A DNA stretch of 64,000 nucleotides from NCBI GenBank assembly GCA_038363005.1, contig JBBQBI010000002.1:62001-126000 (forward strand), written 5' to 3'. The translations under genes and the position numbers were made by a program. This document shows, piece by piece, positions 33,945 through 42,675 of the stretch (position 1 is the stretch's first letter; every line of letters starts with the position of its first letter). Origin of the DNA: JAKOWB01 sp038363005 (GTDB lineage Bacteria > Pseudomonadota > Alphaproteobacteria > Kiloniellales > JACOMY01). Under the pieces are notes generated by a model. That model did not search any database. It was given only the letters and a program-made list of their open reading frames with translations, and was not told the origin of the DNA.

Positions 33945-34634
33945 TCAGCCGCCAACCCCCAGCAGCGCCTGTTCCTCTAGCGCGATGCGCTTCAGCGTTC
34001 CCAGCGCGCTGCGCGTCTCCAGGCCCAGGCGGATCAGCCCCGGCACCACCCAGGGCTTGCGCGCTACCGCCTTCAGCACCGGGCCGATGCGGAAGGAACC
34101 ATCGGGGCTCATGGCCTCCAGCGCGGCGATGGGGAAGGCACGCTCGGCGGCGTCGGAGCAGGTCCTTAGGATCAGCAGCGGCAGCCCAGCCTCGCCGGCC
34201 ACGCTGGCCACCGCGTGGCTTTCCATGTCGACCGCCACGGCGCGGTGCGCCACATGCAGCGCGGTCTTGTCGATCGGCTGCTCGACCAACACGGCGGAAC
34301 CGACCAGCGCGCCAGAGCGCACGGCGACGCCGTGCGTGCGCTGCAGCGCGGTCAGCAGTGCCTGGCGCCAGCGCGCGTCGACCGCCACGGTCGGTCCCTG
34401 CGGATGAATCACGCTTTCGGCCAGCACTAGGTCGCCGACCCGGATGGCACCGACCAGGCCGCCGCAAATGCCGAAGGAGACCAGGCCGCGCGCGCCCTCG
34501 TCGGCGAAGCGCCGGGCCAGGTCGCGGGCGCGCTGCTCGTTGGCGCCGGCGACGCCCAGGCGGATCAGCCCGCGCTCGGCCAGCGGGCGCAGGATGTCGG
34601 CCTCGACGGTCAGACCGGTGATGACGCCGATCAT
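33945..34634 (-). CDS. hpnG: Hopanoid-associated phosphorylase/nucleosidase HpnG
   Basis: A 229-residue member of the nucleoside-phosphorylase fold that removes adenine from adenosylhopane to give ribosylhopane. GVITGLTVEADIL at the N-terminus, GLVSFGICGGLVGAIRVGDLVL (base-binding and Gly loops) and AVDMESHAVASVAGEAGLPLLILRTCSDAA (the Met-Glu-Ser substrate motif) are present. The ATG at 34634 is chosen; a GTG at 34643 overlaps the shc stop (GTGA) and is a plausible alternative. It follows shc directly. Confidence 0.9.
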   Translation of the reverse strand: MIGVITGLTVEADILRPLAERGLIRLGVAGANEQRARDLARRFADEGARGLVSFGICGGLVGAIRVGDLVLAESVIHPQGPTVAVDARWRQALLTALQRTHGVAVRSGALVGSAVLVEQPIDKTALHVAHRAVAVDMESHAVASVAGEAGLPLLILRTCSDAAERAFPIAALEAMSPDGSFRIGPVLKAVARKPWVVPGLIRLGLETRSALGTLKRIALEEQALLGVGG

Positions 34635-34639
34635 GCCGC

Positions 34640-36580
34640 TCACAGGCCCCATTCCGTGCGCTTGGTGTTGGACTGCGTCAGGCTGCGATAGCGCGCCAGC
34701 GCCCAGGTGCAGAAATAAGCCGAATAGCCGACGTAGCGCAGATAGAAGACGCGCGGGAAGCCGACGCCGGTCATCAGCGACTCCTCCCACTTGGCGCCAT
34801 CGCGCGGCGCCTTCAGCAGGTAATCGACGCCGCGCTGCACCGCCGGGTCGGCAACCTCGCCGGCGGCCATCAGGCCGAGAATCGCCCAGGCGGTCTGCGA
34901 GGGTGTCGAGCCCTTGACCTCGCCGACGCGGCCCGGCCAGTAGGTCGCGCCGTCCTCGCCCCAGCCGCCGTCGGGCTGCTGGAAGTCCTTCAGGTACTGC
35001 ACGGCGCGGCGCACCCAGGGCAGCGTCATGTCCTCGCCGATGGCGTTCAGCGCCGATAGCGCCGACCAGGTGCCATAGACGTAGTTGATGCCCCAGCGGC
35101 CGAACCAGGAGCCGTCCTGCTCCTGCTCGCGCTTCAGGTAGGCGATGGCGCGCGCCACCACCGGGTGGTCGCGGCGGTAGCCGAGCTGCGCCAGCATCGA
35201 CAGGCAGCGCGCCGAGACGTCGACCGTCGGCGGGTCGAGCAATGCGCCGTGGTCGGCGAAGGGAATGTGGTTCAGGTGGTACTTGGTGTTGTCGGCGTCG
35301 AAGGCGCCCCAGCCGCCGTTCCTCGACTGCATGCCGCAGACCCAGTCGGCGGCGCGCGCGATGGCCACCTGATACTTGGGATCGCCACCGCGGTGCAGGG
35401 CGGTCACCACCACGGCGGTGTCGTCGACGTCGGGGTAGTAGTCGTTCCAGTACTGGAAGGCCCAGCCCGAGGGCGCCAGGTCCGGCCGCTGCCAGGCCCA
35501 GTCGCCCTTGACCTTGGTGATCTCGCGCTCGGCCAGCCAGTCGAAGGCGCTGCTGAGGCACGGGCCCTTGGGGTCGACGCCGGCCTCGAGCAGCGCATGC
35601 GCCGCCAGGCAGGTGTCCCAGATCGGCGACAGGCAGGGCTGCACATAGGCCTCCTCGCCGTGGTCGATCACCAGCTTCTCGACCGAGGAGATCGCCGCCA
35701 GGAAGCGCTCGTCGTCGCGCGCGAAGCCCAGGGCGTCGAAGGCCATGACCGCGCCGGCCATGGCCGGGAAGATGCCGCCCAGGCCGTCTTCGCCGTTGAG
35801 GCGCGGCACGATGAAGTCCAGCGCCGCCTGCACGGCCCGCGCCTTGCGCTTCTTCGACAGTCGCGGCACCACATGGCGCAGCAGGCGGTCGAGCACGGCG
35901 AACACCGCCCCCAGCCGGGTGCTCGTCGCGTTCATCGAATAGCGCAGCCGATCGGGATGCGCGGGGAACAGCTCGTCGACCCGCACGCCCAGCGGATTGC
36001 GTGCGCGTGGCCGCAGGTGCATCAGGATCAGCAGCGGCGCGATCACCGTGCGTGACCAGTAGCTCACCTTCGCCAGGGTGAAGGGGCTCCACTTCGGCAG
36101 CACCATGATCTCGATCGGCATCACCGGCACGGCGCGCCAGGGGATCAGGCCGAACAGCGCCAGCGCGGTGCGGGTGAAGACGTTGGATTTCTGCGCCCCG
36201 CCGAACGCCAGGATGGCGGCGCGCGCCTTGGTCATGTGCGGCGCGTCCGGCGAATCGCCGGCCAGCTTAAGCGCCCAATAGGCCTTCACCGAGGCCGAGA
36301 TGTTGAAGTCCCCCTCGGGGAACAGCGGCCAGCCGCCGTGCGCCCCCTGGATGCGCCGCAGGTAACGCGCCAGCTTGGGTTCCAGCGCGCGATAGGCCGG
36401 GCTGGCAATATCGTCCAGGTAGTGGTGCAGGAAGATGTATTCGGCCGGGATCGTCGCATCGGCCTCGAACTCAAATATCCAGTGGCCATCCGGACGCTGC
36501 AGCGCCTGCAGTGCGGCGCCGGCGTCGGCCACGACATCCTCGACCGCCTGGCGGCGGCGCATCTCGGCAACAAGATCCAT
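34640..36580 (-). CDS. shc: Squalene-hopene cyclase
   Basis: A 646-residue monotopic membrane enzyme that cyclises squalene to hopene and hopanol. The catalytic DxDD is D384-V-D-D387 (YYPDVDDTAV). Several QW motifs are visible (QRPDGHWIFEFEAD, SRNGGWGAFD, QEQDGSWFGRWGINYVYGTW, QQPDGGWGED), which stabilise the barrel. Length fits the family (~640-680). ATG at 36580. It is probably the first gene of shc-hpnG, perhaps after a small open frame at 36692. Confidence 0.96.
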   Translation of the reverse strand: MDLVAEMRRRQAVEDVVADAGAALQALQRPDGHWIFEFEADATIPAEYIFLHHYLDDIASPAYRALEPKLARYLRRIQGAHGGWPLFPEGDFNISASVKAYWALKLAGDSPDAPHMTKARAAILAFGGAQKSNVFTRTALALFGLIPWRAVPVMPIEIMVLPKWSPFTLAKVSYWSRTVIAPLLILMHLRPRARNPLGVRVDELFPAHPDRLRYSMNATSTRLGAVFAVLDRLLRHVVPRLSKKRKARAVQAALDFIVPRLNGEDGLGGIFPAMAGAVMAFDALGFARDDERFLAAISSVEKLVIDHGEEAYVQPCLSPIWDTCLAAHALLEAGVDPKGPCLSSAFDWLAEREITKVKGDWAWQRPDLAPSGWAFQYWNDYYPDVDDTAVVVTALHRGGDPKYQVAIARAADWVCGMQSRNGGWGAFDADNTKYHLNHIPFADHGALLDPPTVDVSARCLSMLAQLGYRRDHPVVARAIAYLKREQEQDGSWFGRWGINYVYGTWSALSALNAIGEDMTLPWVRRAVQYLKDFQQPDGGWGEDGATYWPGRVGEVKGSTPSQTAWAILGLMAAGEVADPAVQRGVDYLLKAPRDGAKWEESLMTGVGFPRVFYLRYVGYSAYFCTWALARYRSLTQSNTKRTEWGL

Positions 36581-36691
36581 GAAACTGGGCGGGCCCGATC
36601 GATCAACTGGTCGCGATGGCGCGCAACCTAGTCAGGCCCTCGTGTCACCGCAAGCGCGCCGCCATCTGGGGTGCTGCCCGGCCGGCCCGGG

Positions 36692-36883
36692 TCAGCGCTG
36701 GGTGCGGCCCAGCAGCTTCAGCTCCAGCGCCACGGCGGCGTCGCGTGCCGCCGGCTGGCCGCTGTCGGCCAGCAGGCCGGCTAGCAGGCGGCCGGGGCCG
36801 CGGGCTGCCAGCTGCAGCCGCAGGCCAAGCGGTGCCAGGGCGGGGACGGGGGGCGCGAAGCCCCTGGTGGTGATCGCAGACAT
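36692..36883 (-). CDS. Small hypothetical protein
   Basis: A 63-residue open frame: MSAITTRGFAPPVPALAPLGLRLQLAARG and so on, Ala/Leu/Arg-rich, with no clear membrane helix. Third codon positions are overwhelmingly G or C, like the neighbours. TGAGGAAAACTAT before the ATG at 36883 could be a ribosome-binding site, though its spacing is long. It is divergent from a LysR gene and 111 bases upstream of shc. It could also be chance coding in GC-rich DNA. No function can be given. Confidence 0.4.
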   Translation of the reverse strand: MSAITTRGFAPPVPALAPLGLRLQLAARGPGRLLAGLLADSGQPAARDAAVALELKLLGRTQR

Positions 36884-36949
36884 GATATAGTTTTCCTCAG
36901 TCGTCTCGGTGGTCAGGGATAGCCCAGAAAGGGCCTGTTGAAAGGAGAA

Positions 36950-37000
36950 ATGCGCGAAGATGGGCCTATCGACAATCGAGAACCTCTCTTCATTAATTGA
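36950..37000 (+). promoter_or_regulatory. Possible leader peptide and operator before the LysR gene
   Basis: AAGGAGAA precedes an ATG at 36950 that opens a 16-codon frame (MREDGPIDNREPLFIN) ending in TGA at 36998, 11 bases before the LysR ATG. The stop overlaps a perfect TTGAG-AAAAA-CTCAA repeat (36997-37011) directly before that ATG. The purine run is close to the first ATG (2 bases), so it may not initiate well. Confidence 0.3.
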
Positions 37001-37011
37001 GAAAAACTCAA

Positions 37012-37938
37012 ATGAAACGCCTTCCTTCCCTGAATGCGCTGCGGGCCTTCGAGGCCGCTGCCCGCCTGGGCTCGATCAACGCCGCGGCGCAGGAGCTGGC
37101 GGTGACGCCGGGGGCCATCTCGCACCAGATCAAGCTGCTGGAGGCGGATCTCGAGATGCCGCTGCTGGTGCGCGCCGGGCGCGGCGTGGCGGTCAGCGCC
37201 GAGGCGCGCCTGGGCCAGGCGCAGCTGACCCAGGCCTTCCGTGACCTGGCCGGCGCGGTGGGCACGATTCGCCGGGCCAGCCAGCGGCCGGGGCTGGTGA
37301 TCTCGGTGCTGCCGTCCTTCGCCAGCACCTGGCTGCTGCCGCGACTCGACCGCTACTGGGCGTTGGCGCCAGAGGTCGACGTGCGGATCGAGACCAAGTG
37401 GGGCCTGACCGATTTCGAACGCGACAGCGTCGACCTGGCGATCCGCTTCGGCGCCGGCGGCTACGAGGGGACCTTCAACAGCCAGCTGCTGTCCGAGGAC
37501 TATTTCCCGGTCTGCAGCCCGGCGCTGCTGTCCGGCCCGCGCGCCCTGAAGGCGCCGGCCGACCTGGCGCGCTTCGTGCTGCTGCATGTCGACGCCGACT
37601 ACCTGGGCGGCGACTGGCCGACCTGGCGCATGTGGCTGCGCGCCGCCGGGGCGGAAGACGCCGTGGACTGGCAGCGCGGCCCCCGCTTCGGCGTCAGCGA
37701 CCTGGCGCTGAAGGCGGCGCGCGACGGCCAGGGGGTGGCGCTTGGCAGCAGCGTGCTGGCCGCCGACGACCTGATGCGCGGCCGCCTGGTGCGGCCGTTC
37801 CGCGAGAGCGTGGTGGCCCCCTTCGGCTACTGGCTGGTCTGCCCCCTGAGCCACTTGGAGCGCCCAGCGGTGAAGAGCTTCATGGCCTGGCTGCAGCAGG
37901 AGGCGGCGGACTTCAGTGGCAGCAGCGCGGCGGCATGA
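37012..37938 (+). CDS. LysR-family regulator, GcvA type
   Basis: A 308-residue LTTR. The N-terminus MKRLPSLNALRAFEAAARLGSINAAAQELAVTPGAISHQIKLLEADLEMPLLVRAGRGVAVS is typical of GcvA-like regulators (wHTH at residues 1-63). The effector domain ends with VAPFGYWLVCPLSHLERPAVKSFMAWLQQE. ATG at 37012 gives the family N-terminus; an in-frame TTG at 36997 exists. The gene sits inside the hopanoid group, convergent with hpnE and divergent from a small open frame. Whether it controls hpn genes is unknown. Confidence 0.9.
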   Translation: MKRLPSLNALRAFEAAARLGSINAAAQELAVTPGAISHQIKLLEADLEMPLLVRAGRGVAVSAEARLGQAQLTQAFRDLAGAVGTIRRASQRPGLVISVLPSFASTWLLPRLDRYWALAPEVDVRIETKWGLTDFERDSVDLAIRFGAGGYEGTFNSQLLSEDYFPVCSPALLSGPRALKAPADLARFVLLHVDADYLGGDWPTWRMWLRAAGAEDAVDWQRGPRFGVSDLALKAARDGQGVALGSSVLAADDLMRGRLVRPFRESVVAPFGYWLVCPLSHLERPAVKSFMAWLQQEAADFSGSSAAA

Positions 37939-37945
37939 GCGACCG

Positions 37946-39196
37946 CTAGCGTCCCACCACTGCCGCTGCGCTATGGCCCGACTGCACAGCGCCCTCGATG
38001 GTTGAAGGCAGGTCGGTGGCAGTGTAGTCGCCGGCCAGCGCCAAGTTGGCCCAGCGCGTCGCCGCCCCGGGACGGCGGGCGGCGGCGGCCGGGGTGGCGG
38101 CGAAGGTGGCGCGCTTCTCGCGCAGGATGCGGATCGGCGGGCGCGGTGCCAGCGGCAGGTCGAGAGCCTTCGCCGTGTCGGCCCAAAGGCGCTCGCTCAG
38201 CACCTCGTTTGGCGTCTCGGCCAGCGCCTCGGCGGCGGAGACCGTCAGGCTGACCACCTGGCCACGGGCGAAGAGCCACTCCGCGGTGCCGCCGATCAGC
38301 CCCAGCAGCGGCAGGTCCTGCGGTAGGCGCGTCGCTTTGGGCAGCAGGATATGGGCGTTGACGATGGGCCGTGGCTCGAAGGCGAGGCCGAGCTCCGGCA
38401 GCAGCTCGCCAGCGACCCAGGGGGTGACCGCCAGGATGACCCGGTCAGCCGGGTCCAGGTCGAGGCGCCCGGCGTCGAAGTCCAGCGCGCCGATGCGCGT
38501 CTCGCTGCGCTCCAGCCCACGCAGCCGCCAGCCGAAGCGTACCTCGGCGCCGTGGCGCGCCAGGGTGGCGAGGGCGGGCTGCACGAAGCTGGCGGCCAGC
38601 GACTCGCGGGCGATCAGCGGGCGGCAGGCGGCGGCACCCTTGAGGAAGGACCGCCGCAGCACCTCCCACAGCAGGCGGGCCGAGGCCTCCTCAGGCTGGG
38701 TGTTCAACGCCGCCACCGTCAGCGGCTGCCAGAAGCGCCGCCAGAGCTGGCCGCGCCGCTGGATCGCCGTGGCCACGGTGATGTCGGGCCCGGCGGCCGA
38801 CAGTCGCCGCGCCTCCAGCCAATCGCCCAGGCTGGTGCCGGGAATCCGGCGCCGCCCGGACAGCAGCCACCAGGGCAGCCGGCCGGCCGAGGGCTCGACC
38901 AGCCAGCGGGCGCCGTCCGCCAGGTCGAGGAAGGGAAAGCGCGTCGAGGCCGGGCCGACCAGGCTGTCGCCGGCGCCGATCGCGGCGAGGTAGGCCAGCG
39001 CCTCGCGGTTGGCCGAGAGCAGAAGATGATTGCCGTTGTCCAGCGTGACGCCGAGCTGCCTGTCCTCGTAGGAACGGCAACGCCCGCCGGCCTGCGGCGC
39101 GGCTTCGTAGAGCACGACCCTGTGGCCCTGCAGCGCCAGGCGCACGGCAGCGGCGAGGCCGGCGAGGCCGGCGCCGACGATGTGGGTGGTGCTCAA
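37946..39196 (-). CDS. hpnE: Hydroxysqualene dehydroxylase HpnE
   Basis: A 416-residue FAD-dependent protein that reduces hydroxysqualene to squalene in the HpnCDE route. The dinucleotide fold is at the very start (HIVGAGLAGLAAAVRLALQGHRVVLYEA). GGRCRSYEDRQLGVTLDNGNHLLL and WANLALAGDYTATDLPSTIEGAVQSG near the end are typical. hpnC and hpnD are not in the window. The start must be near TTG 39196, because the flavin loop begins at residue 6; no ATG or GTG fits upstream. The TTG directly follows GGGGGGAGAGGG, which is part of a dispersed repeat. Confidence 0.88.
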   Translation of the reverse strand: MSTTHIVGAGLAGLAAAVRLALQGHRVVLYEAAPQAGGRCRSYEDRQLGVTLDNGNHLLLSANREALAYLAAIGAGDSLVGPASTRFPFLDLADGARWLVEPSAGRLPWWLLSGRRRIPGTSLGDWLEARRLSAAGPDITVATAIQRRGQLWRRFWQPLTVAALNTQPEEASARLLWEVLRRSFLKGAAACRPLIARESLAASFVQPALATLARHGAEVRFGWRLRGLERSETRIGALDFDAGRLDLDPADRVILAVTPWVAGELLPELGLAFEPRPIVNAHILLPKATRLPQDLPLLGLIGGTAEWLFARGQVVSLTVSAAEALAETPNEVLSERLWADTAKALDLPLAPRPPIRILREKRATFAATPAAAARRPGAATRWANLALAGDYTATDLPSTIEGAVQSGHSAAAVVGR

Positions 39197-39325
39197 CCCT
39201 CTCCCCCCGAGGGAGAGGGTGCGAGCAGAGCGAGCGGGTGAGGGGGGTCGTTCGGTGAGGGTGTCGGAGATCGCACCGACCGACCCCCCTCACCCCAACC
39301 CTCTCCCTCAAGGGGAGAGGGGGAG
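39195..39325. repeat. Inverted repeat doublet (REPIN-like) between lon-like gene and hpnE
   Basis: A block at 39195-39219 (AACCCTCTCCCCCCGAGGGA then GAGGG) and its inverted relative at 39283-39325 flank a 60-base spacer. GTGAGGGGGGTCG (39238-39250) pairs with CGACCCCCCTCAC (39281-39293), a perfect 13-base inverted repeat. One end touches the hpnE TTG start, and its G-rich strand is the apparent ribosome-binding site. Confidence 0.7.
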
Positions 39326-39351
39326 TTAGTGCGCTCGTGCGAGTTCAACTC

Positions 39352-41766
39352 TCACCCCTTCGCCCCGTTCGCCGTCGGCCCGCCTTCCAGGCGGCGTCGC
39401 TGTACCGCGAAGTCGCGTAGCCGTTCCTCGACCAGGCCATAGACGCTGTCGGCCGGGTACTTGCCGTCGTCGCCGCGCTGTCCGGCCGGGCGACCGGCCA
39501 GCAGCTCAATGCCTTCTTCGATGGTGGTGATGGGATAGATGTGGAACTGGGCGTTGGCGCAGGCGGTCACCACGTCCTCGCGCAGCATCAGGTGCACCAC
39601 GTTGGACTTGGGGATCAGCACGCCCTGCTTGCCGGTCAGGCCGCGTGCCTTGCAGATGTCGAAGAAGCCCTCGATCTTGTCGTTCACTCCGCCGATGGCC
39701 TGCACCTCGCCCTTCTGGTTGACTGAGCCGGTGACCGCCAGGTCCTGGCGCAGCGGCAGCTCGGCGACGGCGGAGAGCAGTGCGTAGCATTCGGTGGAGG
39801 AGGCGCTGTCGCCGTCCACCCCGCCATAGGACTGCTCGAACACCAGGCTGGCGGACAGCGACAGCGGCTCACCCGGCAGGAAGCGGCCGGCCAGGAAGCC
39901 CTGCAGGATCAGCACACCCTTGGAATGCAGCGGCCCGCCCAGGTTGACCTCGCGCTCGATGTCGACGACGCGGCCCAGGCCCATGCGCACCGCGACGGTG
40001 ATGCGCGTCGGCTTGCCGAAGGAGAAGCGGCCGAGCTGCAGCACCGAGAGGCCGTTGATCTGGCCGATCGCGGTGCCGTCGGTGTCGATCAGCAGGATGT
40101 CGCGGGTGATCTGCTCCAGGCTGGCCTCGCGGATGCGGTCGGCGCGGCGCACGCGGGCCTTCACCGCCTCGTTCACCTGCAGTCGTCCGACGGTGCCGAC
40201 GCTGTCGCGCGCCGCGAAGAAGTCGGCCTCGCGCACCAGGTCCCACAAGTCTTGCAGGTTGAGCGACAGCTTGGCCGAGTCCTCGGCCTGGCGCGACGAC
40301 TCCTCGATCAGGCGGGCGACGCCCTGGATGTCGAAGGGGCGCAGCTTGGCCGCCTGCACCATGGTGGCGATGAGGCGCGCGAAGTTCTCGTCGCTCTCCA
40401 GGCTGCGGTTCATCGAATAGCCGAAGTCGGCGGCCACCTTGAAGTAGGTGGCGAACTCCGGGTCGTGCTGCTGCAGCAGGTTGAAGATCATGGAACTGCC
40501 GACCAGGGCAATGCGGAGCTTCAGTGGAATGGGCTCCGGTGCCAGCGACACCGTCGCTACCAGGCTGGCGTATTCCGCCGGCGATTCGATGGCGATGTGC
40601 TCGGCCTTCAGGTTGCGCTTCAGCGCGTCCCAGGCGAAGGGCTGCTGCAGCAGCTTCTCGGCGTCCAGCACCAGGAAGCCGCCGTTGGCGCGGTGCAATG
40701 CGCCGGCCTTCAGCAGCGTGAAGTCGGTGACCAGCGCGCCCATCTGCGCCAGGTGCTCGGCGCGTCCCATCAGGTTCAGCAGCGTCGGGTTGTTCTCATA
40801 GACCACCGGGGCGCCGGATTCCGGGATATGGCTGACCAGCACGTTGGCCTGGTAGCGGCGCAGCCCGGCGACCACGCCCAACGGCGGCGGCTGGCCCTCC
40901 TGCGATGCCTGTTGCTCGGCGGCGATCACCGCCGGGAAGTTGGCGACCAGGTCGTCGCGCAGCTCGTTCAGGAACTCCAGCGCCTCGGGCACGTCGACCA
41001 CGGCGGCGCGCACCTCGCCCAGCGGGAAGGCGATGGCCTCGGCGATCAGCTCTTGGTTCAGCTTCATCAGCGCCTGGCGCCGCTCCTTGTCCCACTTGGG
41101 CACCGACTGCAGCACCTCCTTCAGCGCGCCCTGCAGCGCCCCCATCACGCCCTGGATGCGCGTGCGCTCCTCCTCCGGCAGCTTGGCGAAGTCTTCCGGC
41201 GGCAGCACCTGGTTGTCCTTCATCGGCGCGAAGGCGAAGCCCTGCTCGGTGCGCAGCAGGGTCACGCCCTGTGCGTTGGCCTGCTGGTTCAGCGCGTTGA
41301 AGGCGGCCTCCTGCTTGGCGCGGAAGGCCTCCTCAATGGCCTGGATGCGGCGCTGGTTCTCGGTGCGCTCGAAGATCGCCGGGATGGCGGTGCGCAGGTC
41401 GGCCACCAGGTCCTTCAGCGCGTCGGCGAAGGAGGGGCCGCGGCCGGCCGGCAGGTTGATGGCGCGCGGCTGGTGCGGAACCTTGAAGTTGTGCACGTAG
41501 ACCCAGTCTTCCGGCGTCGGCATTTCCTTCGCACGGTCGTGGAAGATCTTCTCGGCGCTCATGTGCCGCCCGGTGCCCGGCGCGCCGAACAGGAAGAGGT
41601 GATAGTCGGCGTGCGGCATGGCGGCGCCGAAGCGGATCGCCTCCAGCGCGCGATCCTGCCCGGGGATGTAGTCCAGCGGCTGCAGGTCGCTGGTGGTCTG
41701 GAAGTGGAAGGCCTCGCAGTCGCAGACGCGGTAGAGCTGCTGGGGCAGAAGCGGTCCGACGGGCAT
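39352..41766 (-). CDS. Lon-like ATP-dependent protease (LonB/AAA_32 family)
   Basis: An 804-residue cytoplasmic protease. The N-terminal AAA+ module has an unusual Walker A, FLFGAPGTGRHMSAE, ending in Arg-His rather than Lys-Thr/Ser, which is common in this PF13654 family. The long middle includes helical insertion and LDAEKLLQQPFAWDALKRNL. The proteolytic dyad is Ser654 (DGDSASS) and Lys697 (NDKIEG), with TGSVNQKGEVQAIGG between them. It is distinct from the classical Lon. It is followed by hpnE after 155 bases of repeat. Confidence 0.88.
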   Translation of the reverse strand: MPVGPLLPQQLYRVCDCEAFHFQTTSDLQPLDYIPGQDRALEAIRFGAAMPHADYHLFLFGAPGTGRHMSAEKIFHDRAKEMPTPEDWVYVHNFKVPHQPRAINLPAGRGPSFADALKDLVADLRTAIPAIFERTENQRRIQAIEEAFRAKQEAAFNALNQQANAQGVTLLRTEQGFAFAPMKDNQVLPPEDFAKLPEEERTRIQGVMGALQGALKEVLQSVPKWDKERRQALMKLNQELIAEAIAFPLGEVRAAVVDVPEALEFLNELRDDLVANFPAVIAAEQQASQEGQPPPLGVVAGLRRYQANVLVSHIPESGAPVVYENNPTLLNLMGRAEHLAQMGALVTDFTLLKAGALHRANGGFLVLDAEKLLQQPFAWDALKRNLKAEHIAIESPAEYASLVATVSLAPEPIPLKLRIALVGSSMIFNLLQQHDPEFATYFKVAADFGYSMNRSLESDENFARLIATMVQAAKLRPFDIQGVARLIEESSRQAEDSAKLSLNLQDLWDLVREADFFAARDSVGTVGRLQVNEAVKARVRRADRIREASLEQITRDILLIDTDGTAIGQINGLSVLQLGRFSFGKPTRITVAVRMGLGRVVDIEREVNLGGPLHSKGVLILQGFLAGRFLPGEPLSLSASLVFEQSYGGVDGDSASSTECYALLSAVAELPLRQDLAVTGSVNQKGEVQAIGGVNDKIEGFFDICKARGLTGKQGVLIPKSNVVHLMLREDVVTACANAQFHIYPITTIEEGIELLAGRPAGQRGDDGKYPADSVYGLVEERLRDFAVQRRRLEGGPTANGAKG

Positions 41767-41820
41767 GGCGGGTCCTGGGTGCTGTGAGGTGCTCTGGCGG
41801 CCCGTGAGGCTACAGCCAAG

Positions 41821-41848
41821 CCCCTCTCCCGCAAAGCGGGGGAGGGGG
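41821..41848. repeat. Dispersed G-rich palindromic repeat
   Basis: CCCCTCTCCCGCAAAGCGGG followed by GGAGGGGG, a member of the family seen at 4231 and 8314. It sits 9 bases beyond the ydcV stop and about 55 bases before the lon-like ATG. Confidence 0.6.
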
Positions 41849-41856
41849 CTTTGGGT

Positions 41857-42675
41857 TCACTTCCCGCTACCGGCCACGTTGTCCGTATCCCGCGTGAGGT
41901 AATAGGCCGCCAGGATCGGGATCATGGTCAGCGCGATGACGAAGACGGCGACCACGTTGGTCACCGGGCGTTCGCGCGGGCGGATCAGTTCTTCCAGCAT
42001 CCAGATCGGCAGGGTCTGCTGCTGGCCAGCGGTGAAGGTGGTGACGATGATCTCGTCGAACGACAGCGCGAAGGCCAGCATGCCGCCGGCCAGCAGCGCG
42101 GTCGCGATCTGCGGCAGGATGACGTGGCGCAGCGTCTGGAAGTAGTTGGCGCCCAGGTCCATCGAGGCTTCCAGCATGGAGCGTGAGGCGCGGCGCAGGC
42201 GGGCCACGACGTTGTTGTAGACCACGACGATGCAGAAGGTGCCGTGGCCCACCACGATGGTCCAGAAGCTGAAGGGAATGTCGGCCAGCCCGATGGCGGA
42301 GCGCAGCGCGATGCCGGTGATGATGCCGGGCAGCGCGATCGGCAGGATGATCAGCAGCGAGATGGCCTCGCGCCCGAAGAACCTGGTGCGCGCCAGCGCG
42401 GCGGAGGCCAGGGTGCCGAAGACCAGGGCGAAGGCCGTGGCGATGATGGCGACCTGCACCGACAGTCCCAGCGCCGGCCAGATGTCGGCGCGATTCCAGG
42501 CCCGCTCGAACCACTGCAGCGTCAGGCCAGGCGGCGGGAAGACGTAGGTCTTCGCCTCGGTGGTGAAGGCATAGAGGATGACGAAGAGCAGCGGCAGGTG
42601 CAGGAAGGCGAGGCCGCCGAGCACGGCAGCGCGCAGGCCCCAGCCGGGCTTCTCGGCGACGCCGCTAGAGCGCAT
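41857..42675 (-). CDS. ydcV: ABC transporter permease, YdcV/PotC type
   Basis: A 272-residue permease with about six helices. The EAA loop that contacts the ATPase is EASMDLGANYFQTLRHVILPQI. ALARTRFFGREAISLLIILPIALPGIITGIAL is typical of PotC-like subunits. It overlaps the preceding permease gene by 11 bases. With ydcS, ydcT and ydcU it forms a putrescine/spermidine-type uptake system. Confidence 0.9.
   Translation of the reverse strand: MRSSGVAEKPGWGLRAAVLGGLAFLHLPLLFVILYAFTTEAKTYVFPPPGLTLQWFERAWNRADIWPALGLSVQVAIIATAFALVFGTLASAALARTRFFGREAISLLIILPIALPGIITGIALRSAIGLADIPFSFWTIVVGHGTFCIVVVYNNVVARLRRASRSMLEASMDLGANYFQTLRHVILPQIATALLAGGMLAFALSFDEIIVTTFTAGQQQTLPIWMLEELIRPRERPVTNVVAVFVIALTMIPILAAYYLTRDTDNVAGSGK

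Noticed and set aside
33945..36092. A 715-codon minus frame that would fuse HpnG to a sequence across shc
   Set aside because: The first ~480 codons are a shifted frame of shc without family similarity; HpnG starts at its own ATG/GTG after the shc stop.
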